This document shows positions 11,645-22,674 of a stretch of DNA of 64,000 nucleotides, in pieces. Position 1 is the stretch's first letter. Each line of letters opens with the position of its first letter. The stretch is from Lysobacter prati (GTDB taxonomy: Bacteria; Pseudomonadota; Gammaproteobacteria; Xanthomonadales; Xanthomonadaceae): contig NZ_VLNV01000001.1 of NCBI RefSeq assembly GCF_009765215.1, positions 124,001 through 188,000 on the forward strand, in the 5' to 3' direction. The position numbers and the translations under genes are program-made. The notes below the pieces were generated by a model that was given only the letters and a program-made list of their open reading frames with translations, ran no database searches and had not been told where the DNA came from.

Positions 11645-12397
11645 ATGCGCCGCAGAATCGTCGCCGGAAACTGGAAGCTGCATGGCGATCGCCATTTCGC
11701 CCTGGAGCTGCTCGACGCGCTGGTCGCCACGCCGGCCCCGGCCGGGGTCGAGCAGCTGATTCTGCCGCCGCTGCCTTACCTGGCCGGCCTGATTGCCCGC
11801 TACGGGGAGCAGGGCCTGACCTTCGGTGCGCAGGACGTCAGCGTCAACCAGAAGGGTGCCTACACCGGCGAAGTGTCGGCCGAGATGCTCAAGGACGTCG
11901 GCGCCCGCTACGGTCTCGTCGGCCACTCCGAGCGTCGCCAGTACCACGGCGAAAACAGCGAGCTGGTCGCGCGCAAGTTCCTGGCCTGCAAGGCCGCCGG
12001 CCTGACCCCGATCCTGTGCGTGGGCGAGAGCCTGCGCGAGCGCGAGGACGGCCAGACCGAATGGCGCATCCAGGAGCAGCTCGAGCCGGTGTTCAAGCTC
12101 GCTGGCGCGCAGGCGCTGGACGGCGCGATCCTCGCCTACGAGCCGGTCTGGGCAATTGGTACCGGCAAGACCGCGACGCCGGAACAGGCACAGGCCGTCC
12201 ACGCATTCATCCGTAGCGAAATCTCCGCACACGATGCTAGAATCGCTGGCTCGCTACCGATCCTGTACGGCGGAAGCGTTAAGGCCGACAATGCCGCCGC
12301 GCTGTTTTCGCAGCCGGACGTCGATGGCGGCCTGGTCGGCGGGGCCTCTCTGGTCGCAGCCGATTTCCACGCCATCGCAGTAGCGGCGGCACCCTGA
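11645..12397 (+). CDS. tpiA: triosephosphate isomerase
   Basis: Interconverts DHAP and glyceraldehyde-3-phosphate. 250 residues. Active-site residues: N9 and K11 in GNWKLHG, H94 in LVGHSERR, Glu in AYEPVWAIGTGK, and the phosphate loop YGGSVK. ATG 11645 is preferred over GTG 11639 because AGGAG at 11635-11639 is correctly spaced for it. The 3' part contains an extended -10-like TGC-TAGAAT (12235-12243) using a rare AGA codon, a possible internal promoter for secG. Confidence 0.97.
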   Translation: MRRRIVAGNWKLHGDRHFALELLDALVATPAPAGVEQLILPPLPYLAGLIARYGEQGLTFGAQDVSVNQKGAYTGEVSAEMLKDVGARYGLVGHSERRQYHGENSELVARKFLACKAAGLTPILCVGESLREREDGQTEWRIQEQLEPVFKLAGAQALDGAILAYEPVWAIGTGKTATPEQAQAVHAFIRSEISAHDARIAGSLPILYGGSVKADNAAALFSQPDVDGGLVGGASLVAADFHAIAVAAAP

Positions 12398-12471
12398 CGA
12401 GTCGCGGACCCGGTCCCATGGACCAGTCCAGGTTCGTTCCACGAGCTTCAGTGAACTAGCAGAATTCAACG

Positions 12472-12990
12472 ATGCTGTTGTTACTCAACGTCATCTACGT
12501 GCTGATCGCGATCGCGATGGTTGCGCTGATCCTGATGCAGCGCGGCGCGGGTGCGCAGGCCGGCTCCGGTTTCGGCGGCGGCGCCTCGGCGACCGTGTTC
12601 GGCGCGCGCGGCTCGGCCAACTTCCTGACCAAGGCCACCAAGTGGCTGGCGATCTCGTTCTTCGCGATCAGCCTGTTCATGGCCTGGCAGGCGATGCACC
12701 GTGCTACCGGCGACACCAGCGCGGCCCCGGCCAGCGGCGTGATGGCCGATCAGGTCCCGTCCGCACCAGCGGCTCGGGTCACGGAAAGCAACAACACGGC
12801 AGTGCCGGCGGCCCCCGCGGTCCAGTCGGCGCCGGCCAGCAGCGTCCCGCAGGCTCCGGCCGCGACCGGCGCGACGCCGGTTCCTGTCGAGCAAGGTCCG
12901 GCCCCGGCAACGCAGGCTCCGGCAACGCAGGCCCCGGCTGCGACCCAGTCGCCCGAGCCGGCAAAGCCGCAGCCGCCGGCTGGCGGTTGA
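12472..12990 (+). CDS. secG: protein-export membrane protein SecG with long Ala/Pro tail
   Basis: SecYEG translocon accessory subunit. Two transmembrane helices (about 3-23 and 52-73) flank the conserved GGGASATVFGARGSANFL cytoplasmic loop. At 172 residues it is about 60 longer than E. coli SecG; the excess is a low-complexity Ala/Pro/Thr/Gln tail with repeated APATQ units. Followed by tRNA-Leu, as in E. coli and xanthomonads, and then nuoA. Confidence 0.93.
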   Translation: MLLLLNVIYVLIAIAMVALILMQRGAGAQAGSGFGGGASATVFGARGSANFLTKATKWLAISFFAISLFMAWQAMHRATGDTSAAPASGVMADQVPSAPAARVTESNNTAVPAAPAVQSAPASSVPQAPAATGATPVPVEQGPAPATQAPATQAPAATQSPEPAKPQPPAGG

Positions 12991-13110
12991 GCGACGGGGT
13001 ACCATTGGTTTTCATCGGCCCGGCACGGATTGCCGGGTACGGTCAGCGATGACCGGCAACGACCAGGCCTGCATCGGCCCGGTCGCGTCAGGACGACACA
13101 AGGTTTGATT

Positions 13111-13195
13111 GCCCAGGTGGCGGAATTGGTAGACGCACTACCTTGAGGTGGTAGCGACGTAAGTCGTGGGGGTTCGAGTCCCCCCTTGGGCACCA
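13111..13195 (+). tRNA. tRNA-Leu(GAG)
   Basis: 85-nt class II tRNA. Acceptor stem GCCCAGG with CTTGGGC (one G-T pair), anticodon stem CTACC/GGTAG with loop TTGAGGT and GAG at 13145-13147, a long variable arm, T-arm GGGGG-TTCGAGT-CCCCC, and encoded CCA (13193-13195). Reads CUC/CUU. Lies between secG and nuoA. Confidence 0.97.
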
Positions 13196-13357
13196 CACCT
13201 TCTACAAACACGCAAAAACGTACTGCAGCAAACAGCACCACCGACGCGGGTGCGGCGCGCACGGCGTGCCGAATCTCGCGCGGGGATGACCAGGCGGCTA
13301 ACACGCCGAGCCAAGGTCGCACTGGCGGCCGAGCTAAACGAAGCGAGAGAACAACTA

Positions 13358-13714
13358 GTGCTGGCCGAATACCTGCCGACCCTGCTGTTCCTGATCGTCG
13401 CCGGAGGTATCGGCGTCGCCCTGCTGGTGGTGGGCCAACTGCTCGGCCCCCAGCGCCCGACCCTCGAAAAACTCTCGCCGTACGAGTGCGGATTCGAGGC
13501 GTTCGAAAGTGCGCGCATGCAGTTCGACGTGCGCTACTACCTGATCGCGATCCAGTTCATCATCTTTGACCTGGAAATCATCTTCATCGTGCCCTGGGCC
13601 ACCGTGTTCCGCGAACTCGGTGTGGTCGGCCTGATCGAGATGGGCATCTTCGCCGGCATGCTCTTGCTCGGCTTCGTCTACGTCTGGAAGAAGGGAGCAC
13701 TCGAATGGGAGTGA
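13358..13714 (+). CDS. nuoA: NADH-quinone oxidoreductase subunit A
   Basis: Membrane subunit at the junction of the arms of complex I. 118 residues, three transmembrane helices; conserved SPYECGF loop and the [18 protein letters not shown] segment with acidic residues. The GTG at 13358 gives [12 protein letters not shown], the usual start, after GAGAG at 13346-13350; the longer reading would extend into the tRNA-Leu gene. Its stop overlaps nuoB by 10 bp. Confidence 0.95.
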   Translation: MLAEYLPTLLFLIVAGGIGVALLVVGQLLGPQRPTLEKLSPYECGFEAFESARMQFDVRYYLIAIQFIIFDLEIIFIVPWATVFRELGVVGLIEMGIFAGMLLLGFVYVWKKGALEWE

Positions 13715-14277
13715 TCCAGAATGTTTCCGAGCTGATGCACAACCCGCTGCCCGAAGGGCGGCTGGACGACATCCTGCGCCCGGAAGGTGACAACCCGCTG
13801 CTGCAGAATGGCTTCGTCACCACCTCGTTCGATGCGCTGTGGAACTGGGCGCGCACCGGCTCGATGTGGCCGATGACGTTCGGCCTGGCCTGCTGCGCGG
13901 TCGAGATGATGCACGCCGGCGCCGCGCGCCTGGACCTGGACCGCTACGGCGTGGTGTTCCGCCCGTCGCCGCGCCAGTCCGACGTGATGATCGTGGCCGG
14001 CACGCTGGTCAACAAGATGGCCCCGGCACTGCGCAAGGTCTACGACCAGATGCCCGGTCCGAAGTGGGTGATCTCGATGGGCAGCTGCGCCAACGGCGGT
14101 GGCTACTACCACTACTCGTACTCGGTCGTTCGCGGCTGTGACCGCATCGTGCCGGTCGACGTCTACGTACCGGGCTGCCCGCCGACGGCCGAAGCGCTGA
14201 TCTACGGCATCCTGCAGCTGCAGAAGAAGATCCGCCGTGGCACCAACTTCGGCGAAAACATCCAGGGCGTGCGCTGA
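13705..14277 (+). CDS. nuoB: NADH-quinone oxidoreductase subunit B
   Basis: Carries the terminal 4Fe-4S cluster N2 that hands electrons to quinone. 190 residues. Ligand cysteines are visible in GLACCAVEM (tandem Cys), [10 protein letters not shown] and [10 protein letters not shown]. Overlaps nuoA by 10 bp; nuoC starts 1 bp after the stop. Confidence 0.97.
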   Translation: MGVIQNVSELMHNPLPEGRLDDILRPEGDNPLLQNGFVTTSFDALWNWARTGSMWPMTFGLACCAVEMMHAGAARLDLDRYGVVFRPSPRQSDVMIVAGTLVNKMAPALRKVYDQMPGPKWVISMGSCANGGGYYHYSYSVVRGCDRIVPVDVYVPGCPPTAEALIYGILQLQKKIRRGTNFGENIQGVR

Positions 14278-14278
14278 G

Positions 14279-15007
14279 ATGGCCGAGTCCGTGCAAGCTT
14301 TTGTCGATCGCCTCGCTGCCCGTTTTGACGGCGCGCTGGTTGTCGTCGCCGAACCGCGTGGCGAAGTGACCATCGACGTCGCCGCCGCGCAATGGCTGGC
14401 CACCGCGTTCGCGCTGCGCGACGAGTTCGGTTTCGAACAGCTCGTCGACGTCAGCGGCGTCGACTACCTCAGCTACGGCAGCGACGAGTGGGACACCGAT
14501 GTGTCCTCCGAGGGTTTCTCGCGTGGCGTGGAAGGCAAGAGTGCCGGCCGCTTCGCCTGGGGCGAGCAGGTCAACGGTGCCGCCGCTTCGCCGGAGCGCC
14601 GCTTCGCCGCGGTCGCCCACCTGCTGTCGTACCAGCACAACCGCCGCGTGCGCCTGCGCACCTTCGCCGAGAACGATGATTTGCCGGTGGTCGACTCGCT
14701 GACCTCGGTCTGGCCGGGCAGCAACTGGTTCGAGCGCGAAGCGTTCGACCTGTTCGGCATCATTTTCGAAGGCCATCCGGACCTGCGCCGCATCCTCACC
14801 GACTACGGTTTCGTCGGCCATCCGTTCCGCAAGGACTTCCCGCTGATCGGCAATGTCGAAGTGCGCTACGACGCCGACAAGAAGCGCGTGGTCTACGAGC
14901 CGGTGTCGATCGAGCCGCGAGTCGGCGTGCCGCGCGTGATCCGCGATGACGCGCGCTACCAGACCGCTGCCGGCGAAGCCGCGCAGGGCGCGGAGGTGAA
15001 GAAGTGA
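14279..15007 (+). CDS. nuoC: NADH-quinone oxidoreductase subunit C
   Basis: 30-kDa peripheral-arm subunit. 242 residues; signature [29 protein letters not shown] (read here as its two halves) followed by HPFRKDFPL. Separate from NuoD, unlike the fused NuoCD of E. coli. Has an insertion of about 35 residues around 80-110 ([18 protein letters not shown] region) that resembles versions from other xanthomonads. ATG 14279; the stop overlaps the nuoD GTG (GTGA). Confidence 0.96.
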   Translation: MAESVQAFVDRLAARFDGALVVVAEPRGEVTIDVAAAQWLATAFALRDEFGFEQLVDVSGVDYLSYGSDEWDTDVSSEGFSRGVEGKSAGRFAWGEQVNGAAASPERRFAAVAHLLSYQHNRRVRLRTFAENDDLPVVDSLTSVWPGSNWFEREAFDLFGIIFEGHPDLRRILTDYGFVGHPFRKDFPLIGNVEVRYDADKKRVVYEPVSIEPRVGVPRVIRDDARYQTAAGEAAQGAEVKK

Positions 15008-16299
15008 GCGCCATTGTGTCCAGCACCAATACCTCGGGCCTCAACAACGCCGAGATCCGCAACTACACGCTGAACTTCGGCCCGCAGCATCCGGCCGCGC
15101 ACGGCGTGCTGCGCCTGATCCTGGAAATGGACGGCGAAGTGATCCAGCGCGCCGACCCGCACGTCGGCCTGCTGCATCGCGGCACCGAGAAGCTGGCCGA
15201 GTCCAAGCCGTTCAACCAGTCGATCGGTTACATGGACCGCCTCGACTACGTGTCGATGATGTGCAACGAGCACGCCTACGTGCGCGCGATCGAGACCCTG
15301 ATGGGAATCGAGGCGCCCGAGCGTGCCCAGTACATCCGCACGATGTTCGACGAGATCACCCGCGTCCTGAACCACCTGATGTGGATCGGTTCCAACGCGC
15401 TCGACCTGGGCGCGATGGCGGTGTTCCTGTACGCGTTCCGCGAGCGCGAAGAGCTGATGGACTGCTACGAGGCAGTCTCCGGCGCGCGCATGCATGCGAC
15501 CTACTACCGTCCGGGCGGCGTCTACCGCGACCTGCCGGACCGCATGCCGAAGTACAAGGAATCGCCGTGGCGCAAGGGTGGCAAGCTCAAGCGTTTCAAC
15601 GAATGGCGTGAAGGCTCGCTGCTGGATTACCTGGAAGCGTTCACCACGGATTTCCCGGCGCGCGTCGACGAGTACGAGACGCTGCTGACCGAAAACCGCA
15701 TCTGGAAGCAGCGCACTGTCGGCATCGGCGTGGTCTCGCCCGAACAGGCCCTGGCCTGGGGCATGACCGGCGCGATGATCCGTGGCTCGGGCGTCGCCTG
15801 GGACCTGCGCAAGAAGCAGCCGTACGCCAAGTACGACGCGGTGGATTTCGACATCCCGGTCGGCACCAACGGCGACTGCTACGACCGCTACCTGGTGCGC
15901 GTGGCCGAGATGCGCCAGTCCAACTGCATCATCCAGCAGTGCGTGAAGTGGCTCAAGGCCAACCCAGGCCCGGTGATCGTCGACAACTTCAAGGTCGCGC
16001 CTCCCTCCCGCGAGGAGATGAAGGACGACATGGAAGCGTTGATCCACCACTTCAAGCTGTTCTCCGAAGGCTATTGCGTGCCGGCCGGCGAGACCTACTG
16101 CGCGGTCGAAGCGCCCAAGGGCGAGTTTGGCTGCTACCTGGTGTCGGACGGTGCCAACAAGCCGTTCCGCGTGAAGCTGCGTGCGCCGGGTTTCGCGCAC
16201 CTGTCTTCGATGGACGAAATCGTGAAGGGCCACATGCTGGCCGACGTCGTGGCGATGATCGGTACCTACGATCTCGTGTTCGGCGAGGTCGACCGCTGA
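15004..16299 (+). CDS. nuoD: NADH-quinone oxidoreductase subunit D
   Basis: 49-kDa subunit forming the quinone site with NuoB; related to the large subunit of NiFe hydrogenases but without metal ligands. 431 residues. Motifs: [36 protein letters not shown] and the C-terminal [12 protein letters not shown] start overlapping the nuoC stop. Confidence 0.97.
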   Translation: MSAIVSSTNTSGLNNAEIRNYTLNFGPQHPAAHGVLRLILEMDGEVIQRADPHVGLLHRGTEKLAESKPFNQSIGYMDRLDYVSMMCNEHAYVRAIETLMGIEAPERAQYIRTMFDEITRVLNHLMWIGSNALDLGAMAVFLYAFREREELMDCYEAVSGARMHATYYRPGGVYRDLPDRMPKYKESPWRKGGKLKRFNEWREGSLLDYLEAFTTDFPARVDEYETLLTENRIWKQRTVGIGVVSPEQALAWGMTGAMIRGSGVAWDLRKKQPYAKYDAVDFDIPVGTNGDCYDRYLVRVAEMRQSNCIIQQCVKWLKANPGPVIVDNFKVAPPSREEMKDDMEALIHHFKLFSEGYCVPAGETYCAVEAPKGEFGCYLVSDGANKPFRVKLRAPGFAHLSSMDEIVKGHMLADVVAMIGTYDLVFGEVDR

Positions 16300-16327
16300 T
16301 CGCGGCGGCCGTTGAGGATCTGAACAG

Positions 16328-16855
16328 ATGAAGGCAACCGGAAACTTCGAGGCCACCCAGCACGTCGACCCGATGGTCGCGTTGTCGGACAAGACCCGTG
16401 CCCATATCGACCACTGGCTGGCCAAGTTCCCGCCGGACCGCAAGCGTTCGGCCGTGCTCCAGGGCCTGCACGCGGCGCAGGAACAGAACAACGGCTGGCT
16501 CAGCGATGAGCTGATCGCCGCCGTGGCCAAGTACCTCGACCTGCCGCCGGTGTGGGCCTACGAGGTCGCCAGCTTCTATTCGATGTTCGAGACGCAGAAG
16601 GTCGGCCACAACAACGTCGCTTTCTGCACCAACATCAGCTGCTGGCTCAACGGCGCCGAGGATCTCGTGCGTCATGCCGAGAAGAAGCTGGGCTGCAAAC
16701 TGGGCGAGTCGACTGCCGACGGCCGCATCTTCCTCAAGCGCGAGGAAGAGTGCCTGGCCGCATGCTGCGGCGCGCCGGTGGTGGTCATCAACGGGCATTA
16801 CCACGAGAAGCTGGACACCGCTCAGGTGGACGAGCTGCTCGACGGTCTGAAGTGA
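16328..16855 (+). CDS. nuoE: NADH-quinone oxidoreductase subunit E
   Basis: 24-kDa thioredoxin-like subunit with 2Fe-2S cluster N1a. 175 residues. Cluster ligands: C-x4-C in FCTNISC and C-x3-C in CLAAC; GVCxGAPV-like CCGAPVVVING follows. Start ATG 16328 after TTGAGGA. 28 bp after nuoD, 15 bp before nuoF. Confidence 0.96.
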   Translation: MKATGNFEATQHVDPMVALSDKTRAHIDHWLAKFPPDRKRSAVLQGLHAAQEQNNGWLSDELIAAVAKYLDLPPVWAYEVASFYSMFETQKVGHNNVAFCTNISCWLNGAEDLVRHAEKKLGCKLGESTADGRIFLKREEECLAACCGAPVVVINGHYHEKLDTAQVDELLDGLK

Positions 16856-16870
16856 GGCTTAGGACGACCC

Positions 16871-18238
16871 ATGGCGCACTCGCACCACGATTACTCGCAG
16901 GGCTACGGTCCGGTCGGCCCGGTTCCGCAGGAGCACAACGTCGTTTACACGACGCTGCACTACGACACCCCGTGGTCGTATGAGAACTACCTCAAGACCG
17001 GTGGCTACGCCGCCCTGCGCAAGATCCTGACCGAGAAGATGGATCCGGTCGCGGTGATCGACATGGTCAAGGCCTCCGGCCTTCGCGGCCGTGGCGGCGC
17101 CGGTTTCCCGACCGGCCTGAAGTGGAGCTTCATGCCCAAGGGCAGCGGCACCCAGAAGTACATCCTGTGCAACTCGGACGAGTCCGAGCCGGGCACGGCG
17201 AAAGACCGCGACATCCTGCGCTACAACCCGCATTCGGTGGTCGAGGGCATGGCGATCGCCTGCTACGCGACCGGTTCGACGGTGGCCTACAACTACCTGC
17301 GTGGCGAATTCCATCACGAGCCGTTCGAGCATTTCGAGCAGGCACTGAAGGAAGCCTACGAGAACGGCTGGCTGGGCAAGAACGTGCTCGGCAGCGGTGT
17401 CGACATCGACATCTACGGTGCGCTCGGCGCCGGCGCCTACATCTGCGGCGAAGAAACCGCGCTGATGGAATCGCTGGAAGGCAAGAAGGGCCAGCCGCGC
17501 TACAAGCCGCCGTTCCCGGCCAACTTCGGCCTGTTCGGCAAGCCGACGACGATCAACAACACCGAGACCTACGCCTCGGTGCCGGCGATCATCCGCAACG
17601 GCGCCGAGTGGTTCCTCAACCTGGGCAAGCCGAACAACGGCGGGCCGAAGGTGTTCTCGGTGTCGGGCCATGTCGCCCGCCCGGGCAATTACGAAATCCG
17701 CCTGGGCACGTCGTTCGCCGACCTGCTGCAGATGGCCGGCGGCATGCGCTGCGGCCGCCAGTTGAAGGCAGTGATCCCGGGTGGTTCCTCGATGCCGGTG
17801 CTGCCGGGCGAGACCATGATGGGCCTGACGATGGACTACGACTCGATCCAGAAGGCCGGTTCCGGCCTGGGTTCGGGCGCGGTGATCGTGATGGACGAGA
17901 CAGCCTGCATGGTCCGTGCCTGCCAGCGCATAGCCCGTTTCTACTTCAAGGAAAGCTGCGGCCAATGCACGCCGTGCCGCGAAGGCACCGGCTGGATGTA
18001 CCGCATGCTGACCCGCATCGTCGACAAGCAGGCGACGCTGGAAGACCTGCAGATGCTGCGTGCCGCTGCCGGCCAGATCGAAGGCCACACCATCTGCGCC
18101 TTCGGCGAAGCCGCGGCGTGGCCGGTGCAGGGCTTCCTGCGCCACTACTGGAACGAGTTCGAGTACGCGATCGTGAACAAGCGTTTCCTGGTCGATGACC
18201 AGCTCGCAGGCACCGTGGTCGAGAAGGTGGCCGCATGA
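16871..18238 (+). CDS. nuoF: NADH-quinone oxidoreductase subunit F
   Basis: 51-kDa NADH-binding flavoprotein with FMN and 4Fe-4S cluster N3. 455 residues. NADH/FMN loops GRGGAGFPTGLKW and ICGEETALMESLEG; cluster ligands in SCGQCTPCREG plus the distal Cys in HTICAFGE. ATGA overlap with nuoG. Confidence 0.98.
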   Translation: MAHSHHDYSQGYGPVGPVPQEHNVVYTTLHYDTPWSYENYLKTGGYAALRKILTEKMDPVAVIDMVKASGLRGRGGAGFPTGLKWSFMPKGSGTQKYILCNSDESEPGTAKDRDILRYNPHSVVEGMAIACYATGSTVAYNYLRGEFHHEPFEHFEQALKEAYENGWLGKNVLGSGVDIDIYGALGAGAYICGEETALMESLEGKKGQPRYKPPFPANFGLFGKPTTINNTETYASVPAIIRNGAEWFLNLGKPNNGGPKVFSVSGHVARPGNYEIRLGTSFADLLQMAGGMRCGRQLKAVIPGGSSMPVLPGETMMGLTMDYDSIQKAGSGLGSGAVIVMDETACMVRACQRIARFYFKESCGQCTPCREGTGWMYRMLTRIVDKQATLEDLQMLRAAAGQIEGHTICAFGEAAAWPVQGFLRHYWNEFEYAIVNKRFLVDDQLAGTVVEKVAA

Positions 18239-20463
18239 GCGCGCAGCCCGTGAACCCGAACGTACCGCCGGATCATGTGTCGATCGAGATCGACGGTGTT
18301 GCGATGGTCGCGCCGAAGGGCTCGATGATCATCCAGGCCGCTGACAAGGCCGGCATTCCGATCCCGCGTTTCTGCTATCACGACAAGCTGGCCATCGCGG
18401 CGAACTGCCGCATGTGCCTGGTCGAAGTCGAGAAGATGCCCAAGCCTGCGCCGGCCTGCGCCACGCCGGTGATGGAAGGCATGAAGATCGTCACGCGCAG
18501 CGAAAAGGCACTGAAGTCGCAGCGCAACGTGATGGAGTTCCTGCTGATCAACCATCCGCTCGACTGCCCGATCTGCGATCAGGGCGGCGAGTGCGAGTTG
18601 CAGGATCTGTCGCTGGGCTACGGCCGTTCGGTCAGCCGCTTCTCCGAGCGCAAGCGCGTGGTGCCCGACGAGGACATCGGTCCGCTGGTCGCCACCGAGA
18701 TGACCCGCTGCATCCAGTGCACGCGCTGCGTCCGCTTCACCGCGGAAATCGCCGGCACGTACGAGCTGGGCGGCATGTACCGCGGCGAGAACCTGCAGAT
18801 CGGTACCTACGACGGCAAGCCGTTGACCACCGAGCTGTCGGGTAACGTCATCGACGTCTGCCCGGTCGGCGCGCTGACCAACAAGGTGTTCCAGTTCAAG
18901 GCACGCCCGTGGGAACTGACCGCGCGCGAGTCGCTGGGCTACCACGACGCGCTGGGCAGCAACCTGTTCCTGCACGTGCGTCGCGGCGAAGTGCTGCGCA
19001 CCGTGCCGCGCGACAACGAAGCGGTGAACGAGTGCTGGCTGTCGGACCGTGATCGTTACTCGCACCAGGGCCTCTACGCGCAGGACCGCGCAACGTCGCC
19101 GATGGTCAAGGAGAACGGTGAGTGGCGTGACGCCTCGTGGGAAGAAGCGCTGGCCAAGGCCGCGAAGATCCTGCGTGACAACGGTGCCGACAGCCTCGGC
19201 ATCCTCGCCCATCCCTCGACCTCGAACGAAGAGGGCGTGCTGCTGGCGCGCCTGGCCGAAGCGCTGGGCACCGGCAACATCGATCACCGCATCGGCCAGC
19301 ACGACCTGAGCGATGCCGCCATCGCCGCGCCGTTCGCAACGCCGGTCAACGACATCGACCACGCCGACCTGATCGTCATCGTCGGTTCCAACCTGCGCCA
19401 CGAGCTGCCGCTGGTGCACCAGCGCGTGCGCAAGGCCTGGACCCGCGGCGCCAAGGTGCACGTGGTCAACCCGGTCGATTTCGACTTCACCTTCGACATC
19501 GCCGGCAAGCAGATAGTTTCCCCGTCGCAGATCGCCGCGACGCTGTCCGACACCGCGCTGACCGACGTCGCCAAGAACGCCACGCGCGCCGTCGTGATCA
19601 TCGGCGCGTTGGCCGAGAACGGCGCCCACGCTGCCGCGATCCGCAAGGCAGCTGTCGCCTTCGCCGCCAGCACCGGTGCCGCGCTCAACCGCATCCCGCA
19701 GGGCGCCAATGCCGTCGGCCTGTCCGACTACGGCGTGCTGCCGATTGCGCGCGATGCGCAGGCGATGCTCGCCGACCCGCGCACCGCCTACGTCCTTTAC
19801 GGGATCGAGCCGGGCCTAGATTTCGCCGACACCGCGACCGCATTGAAGGCGCTCAACCCGGCCCAGGTCGTGGCGTTCAGCACCTTTGCCTGCCGCTCGA
19901 CCCGCGCCGTCGCCGACGTGATCCTGCCGATTGGCCTGCTGCCGGAAATCGACGCCACCCTGACCAACCTCGACGGTCGCCAGCAGGTCGCCGTGTCCGG
20001 CGGCAAGCTGCCCGGCCAGGCCCGTCCTGGCTGGCGCGTGCTGCGCGCGCTCGGCGGCGAACTCGAGGCCAAGGGCTTCGGCTTCACCGACCTGGTCGGC
20101 CTGCGCTCGGGCATGAAGATGCGCGACACCCAGGTCGTCGCCGGCAAGGCGCCGGCCACCGCGGGCGAAGGCCTCGAAGTCGCCGCCAGCATCGGCATCT
20201 ACCGCAGCGATGCGGTGGTGCGTCGCGCCCCGGCACTGCAGTCGCATCCGCTCAACGTCGAGCCCAAGGCCGTGCTCAATCCGCATGACGCCTCCGCGCT
20301 CGGCCTGGCCGATGGCGTGGTCGCCAGGTTCAACACCGCCGCAGGTACCGCGACGCTGCCGGTCGCTGTCAGCGACAAGGTCGCTCGCGGCACGGTGTGG
20401 GTCGAAAGCGGACATGGCGCGACCGCGCCGATGTCCGGACGCGTGCAGGCGGGGAGGGCATAA
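18235..20463 (+). CDS. nuoG: NADH-quinone oxidoreductase subunit G
   Basis: Largest peripheral subunit, electron wire from NuoF/E to NuoI. 742 residues. N-terminal 2Fe-2S ferredoxin ([15 protein letters not shown] and PACATPV), the His/Cys-ligated cluster ([14 protein letters not shown]), a further 4Fe-4S (CIQCTRC plus CPVGALT), and a molybdopterin-oxidoreductase-like C-terminal part. Shorter than the 908-residue E. coli protein; the length matches alpha/betaproteobacterial-type complex I. Confidence 0.97.
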   Translation: MSAQPVNPNVPPDHVSIEIDGVAMVAPKGSMIIQAADKAGIPIPRFCYHDKLAIAANCRMCLVEVEKMPKPAPACATPVMEGMKIVTRSEKALKSQRNVMEFLLINHPLDCPICDQGGECELQDLSLGYGRSVSRFSERKRVVPDEDIGPLVATEMTRCIQCTRCVRFTAEIAGTYELGGMYRGENLQIGTYDGKPLTTELSGNVIDVCPVGALTNKVFQFKARPWELTARESLGYHDALGSNLFLHVRRGEVLRTVPRDNEAVNECWLSDRDRYSHQGLYAQDRATSPMVKENGEWRDASWEEALAKAAKILRDNGADSLGILAHPSTSNEEGVLLARLAEALGTGNIDHRIGQHDLSDAAIAAPFATPVNDIDHADLIVIVGSNLRHELPLVHQRVRKAWTRGAKVHVVNPVDFDFTFDIAGKQIVSPSQIAATLSDTALTDVAKNATRAVVIIGALAENGAHAAAIRKAAVAFAASTGAALNRIPQGANAVGLSDYGVLPIARDAQAMLADPRTAYVLYGIEPGLDFADTATALKALNPAQVVAFSTFACRSTRAVADVILPIGLLPEIDATLTNLDGRQQVAVSGGKLPGQARPGWRVLRALGGELEAKGFGFTDLVGLRSGMKMRDTQVVAGKAPATAGEGLEVAASIGIYRSDAVVRRAPALQSHPLNVEPKAVLNPHDASALGLADGVVARFNTAAGTATLPVAVSDKVARGTVWVESGHGATAPMSGRVQAGRA

Positions 20464-20465
20464 GC

Positions 20466-21530
20466 ATGCTTTCGACACATGTGATCGACCCGTTCCGCGA
20501 CTGGATGCTGTCGTTCGGCAACATCGGCGCGCTGCTCTGGATCGTGCTGAAGATCCTGCTGATCGCCATGCCGGTGATCATCACGGTGGCGTTCTACGTG
20601 GTCTGGGAGCGCAAGCTCATCGGCTGGATGCACGTCCGCCACGGACCGATGTACGTGGGCCGCGGCATCCTCCAGGCCTTCGCCGACGTCTTCAAGCTGC
20701 TGTTCAAGGAAGTGATCCAGCCGACCAAGGCCGAGCCCTTCCTGTTCAAGTTCGCGCCGCTGATCGCGCTGGCCCCGGCCTTCGCGGCGTGGGCGGTGGT
20801 GCCGTTCGATTACCAGGTGGTGCTGTCCAACGCCAACGCCGGCCTGCTGTACCTGCTGGCGATGACCTCGCTGGGCGTGTACGGCATCATCCTCGCCGGC
20901 TGGGCGTCGAACTCGAAGTACGCCTTCCTCGGTGCCATGCGCGCCGCGGCACAGGTGGTCTCGTACGAAATCGCCATGGGCTTTGCCATGGTCGGCGTGA
21001 TGGTCGGCGCCGGCAGCCTCAACCTCACCGACATCGTGATGGCGCAGGCCGGCAATGCCGGCGCGTTCGAATGGTTCTGGTTCCCCATGTTGCCGCTGTT
21101 CGTCATCTACTTCATCTCCGGCGTGGCTGAAACCAACCGCGCGCCGTTCGACGTGGTGGAAGGCGAGTCGGAAATTGTCGCCGGCCACATGGTCGAATAC
21201 TCGGGCTCGGCGTTCGCGCTGTTCTTCCTGGCCGAGTACGCGAACATGATCCTGATCAGCTTCCTGGTCTCGATCTTCTTCGTCGGCGGCTGGCTCAGCC
21301 CGTTCCAGGGCCTGGGCATCCCGCTGCTGTCGGCCAATGGCTGGTGGTGGCTGCTGGCCAAGGTGTTCTTCTTCGCCAGCTGCTTCATCTGGTTCCGCGC
21401 CTCGTTCCCGCGCTACCGCTACGACCAGATCATGCGCCTGGGCTGGAAGGTGTTCATTCCGCTCACCATCGCCTGGATCTGCGTTGTTGCGTTGATGGCG
21501 TACTTCAAAATCTTCGAGCCGGGCGTGTAA
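20466..21530 (+). CDS. nuoH: NADH-quinone oxidoreductase subunit H
   Basis: Membrane subunit lining the quinone chamber and first proton path. 354 residues, about eight transmembrane helices. Conserved [38 protein letters not shown] (acidic loop) and [20 protein letters not shown] 20466, 2 bp after nuoG; a longer reading begins inside nuoG. Confidence 0.97.
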   Translation: MLSTHVIDPFRDWMLSFGNIGALLWIVLKILLIAMPVIITVAFYVVWERKLIGWMHVRHGPMYVGRGILQAFADVFKLLFKEVIQPTKAEPFLFKFAPLIALAPAFAAWAVVPFDYQVVLSNANAGLLYLLAMTSLGVYGIILAGWASNSKYAFLGAMRAAAQVVSYEIAMGFAMVGVMVGAGSLNLTDIVMAQAGNAGAFEWFWFPMLPLFVIYFISGVAETNRAPFDVVEGESEIVAGHMVEYSGSAFALFFLAEYANMILISFLVSIFFVGGWLSPFQGLGIPLLSANGWWWLLAKVFFFASCFIWFRASFPRYRYDQIMRLGWKVFIPLTIAWICVVALMAYFKIFEPGV

Positions 21531-21539
21531 GGGACAGGC

Positions 21540-22028
21540 ATGAATCGCATCGTTTCCTATTTCAAGAGCCTGCTGCTCATCGAGCTCGTGAAAGGGCTTG
21601 CCCTCACCGGCAAGTACCTGTTCAAGCCGAAGTACACGCTGATGTACCCGATGGAGAAGACGCCGCAGTCGCCGCGCTTCCGCGGCGTGCACGCGCTGCG
21701 CCGTTACCCCAACGGTGAAGAGCGCTGCATCGCCTGCAAGCTGTGCGAGGCGGTGTGCCCGGCGCTGGCGATCACGATCGACTCGGAGAAGCGCGAGGAC
21801 GGCACCCGCCGCACCACGCGTTACGACATCGACCTGTTCAAGTGCATCTTCTGCGGGTTCTGCGAGGAGTCCTGCCCGGTCGACTCGATCGTGGAGACGC
21901 ACATCCACGAGTACCACTTCGACAAGCGCGGACAGAACATCGTCACCAAGCCGCAGCTGTTGGCCATCGGCGACCGTCTCGAAGCCGAGATCGCCGAGCG
22001 CCGCGCTGCCGACGCACCTTTCCGCTGA
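21540..22028 (+). CDS. nuoI: NADH-quinone oxidoreductase subunit I
   Basis: TYKY-type ferredoxin subunit with 4Fe-4S clusters N6a and N6b: [12 protein letters not shown] and [12 protein letters not shown]. 162 residues, with a short amphipathic N-terminus. 9 bp after nuoH and 10 bp before nuoJ. Confidence 0.97.
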   Translation: MNRIVSYFKSLLLIELVKGLALTGKYLFKPKYTLMYPMEKTPQSPRFRGVHALRRYPNGEERCIACKLCEAVCPALAITIDSEKREDGTRRTTRYDIDLFKCIFCGFCEESCPVDSIVETHIHEYHFDKRGQNIVTKPQLLAIGDRLEAEIAERRAADAPFR

Positions 22029-22038
22029 GGCCTGAAGC

Positions 22039-22674
22039 ATGGATCTCGCCCAGATCTCCTTTTTCGTATTCGCCGCCGTGGCCACCGCTGCCGCGGTCGG
22101 CGTCATCAGCGTGCGCAACCCCGTGCACGCGGTGCTGCTGCTGGTACTGACCTTCTTCTCGGTCGCCTGCACCTGGATCATCGCCGGCGCCGAGTTCCTC
22201 GGCGTGGCCCTGATCCTGGTCTACGTCGGCGCGGTGATGGTGCTGCTGCTGTTCGTGGTGATGATGCTCGACATCGACGTCGCCCCGCTGCGCGAAGGCT
22301 ACGTGCGCTATCTGCCGGTCGGCCTGGTGGTCGCGGTGGTGATGCTGGTCGAAATGCTGACCTTGATCGGGGTCAAGGCCAACGTCGCCACGGCTTTCAC
22401 TGCCGACGTCTCCGCCGGCGGCAATACCGCCTGGCTCGCGCGCGCCTTGTTCACGCAGTTCCTGCTGCCGTTCGAACTGGCCGCGGTGATCCTGACCGTG
22501 GCGGTGATCGCGGCGGTGATGCTCACCCTGCGCCGCCGCCCCGGTGCCAAGCACCAGAGCCCGTCGGCCCAGGCCCGCGTGCGCGCCAGCGATCGCCTGC
22601 GCATGGTCAAGATGGATGCAACGCGGCCGGCGCCTGCCTCGATCGAAGCATCCGCAGAGGAGAGCAAGCCGTGA
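22039..22674 (+). CDS. nuoJ: NADH-quinone oxidoreductase subunit J
   Basis: Hydrophobic membrane-arm subunit with five predicted helices; [19 protein letters not shown] and [23 protein letters not shown] (two halves of the conserved helix 3 region) are typical. 211 residues with a polar tail. Its stop overlaps the GTG start of nuoK. Confidence 0.94.
   Translation: MDLAQISFFVFAAVATAAAVGVISVRNPVHAVLLLVLTFFSVACTWIIAGAEFLGVALILVYVGAVMVLLLFVVMMLDIDVAPLREGYVRYLPVGLVVAVVMLVEMLTLIGVKANVATAFTADVSAGGNTAWLARALFTQFLLPFELAAVILTVAVIAAVMLTLRRRPGAKHQSPSAQARVRASDRLRMVKMDATRPAPASIEASAEESKP

Noticed and set aside
14279-16299. nuoC and nuoD as a broken NuoCD fusion
   Set aside because: Separate NuoC and NuoD with a GTGA overlap is the normal state outside enterobacteria; both are full length.
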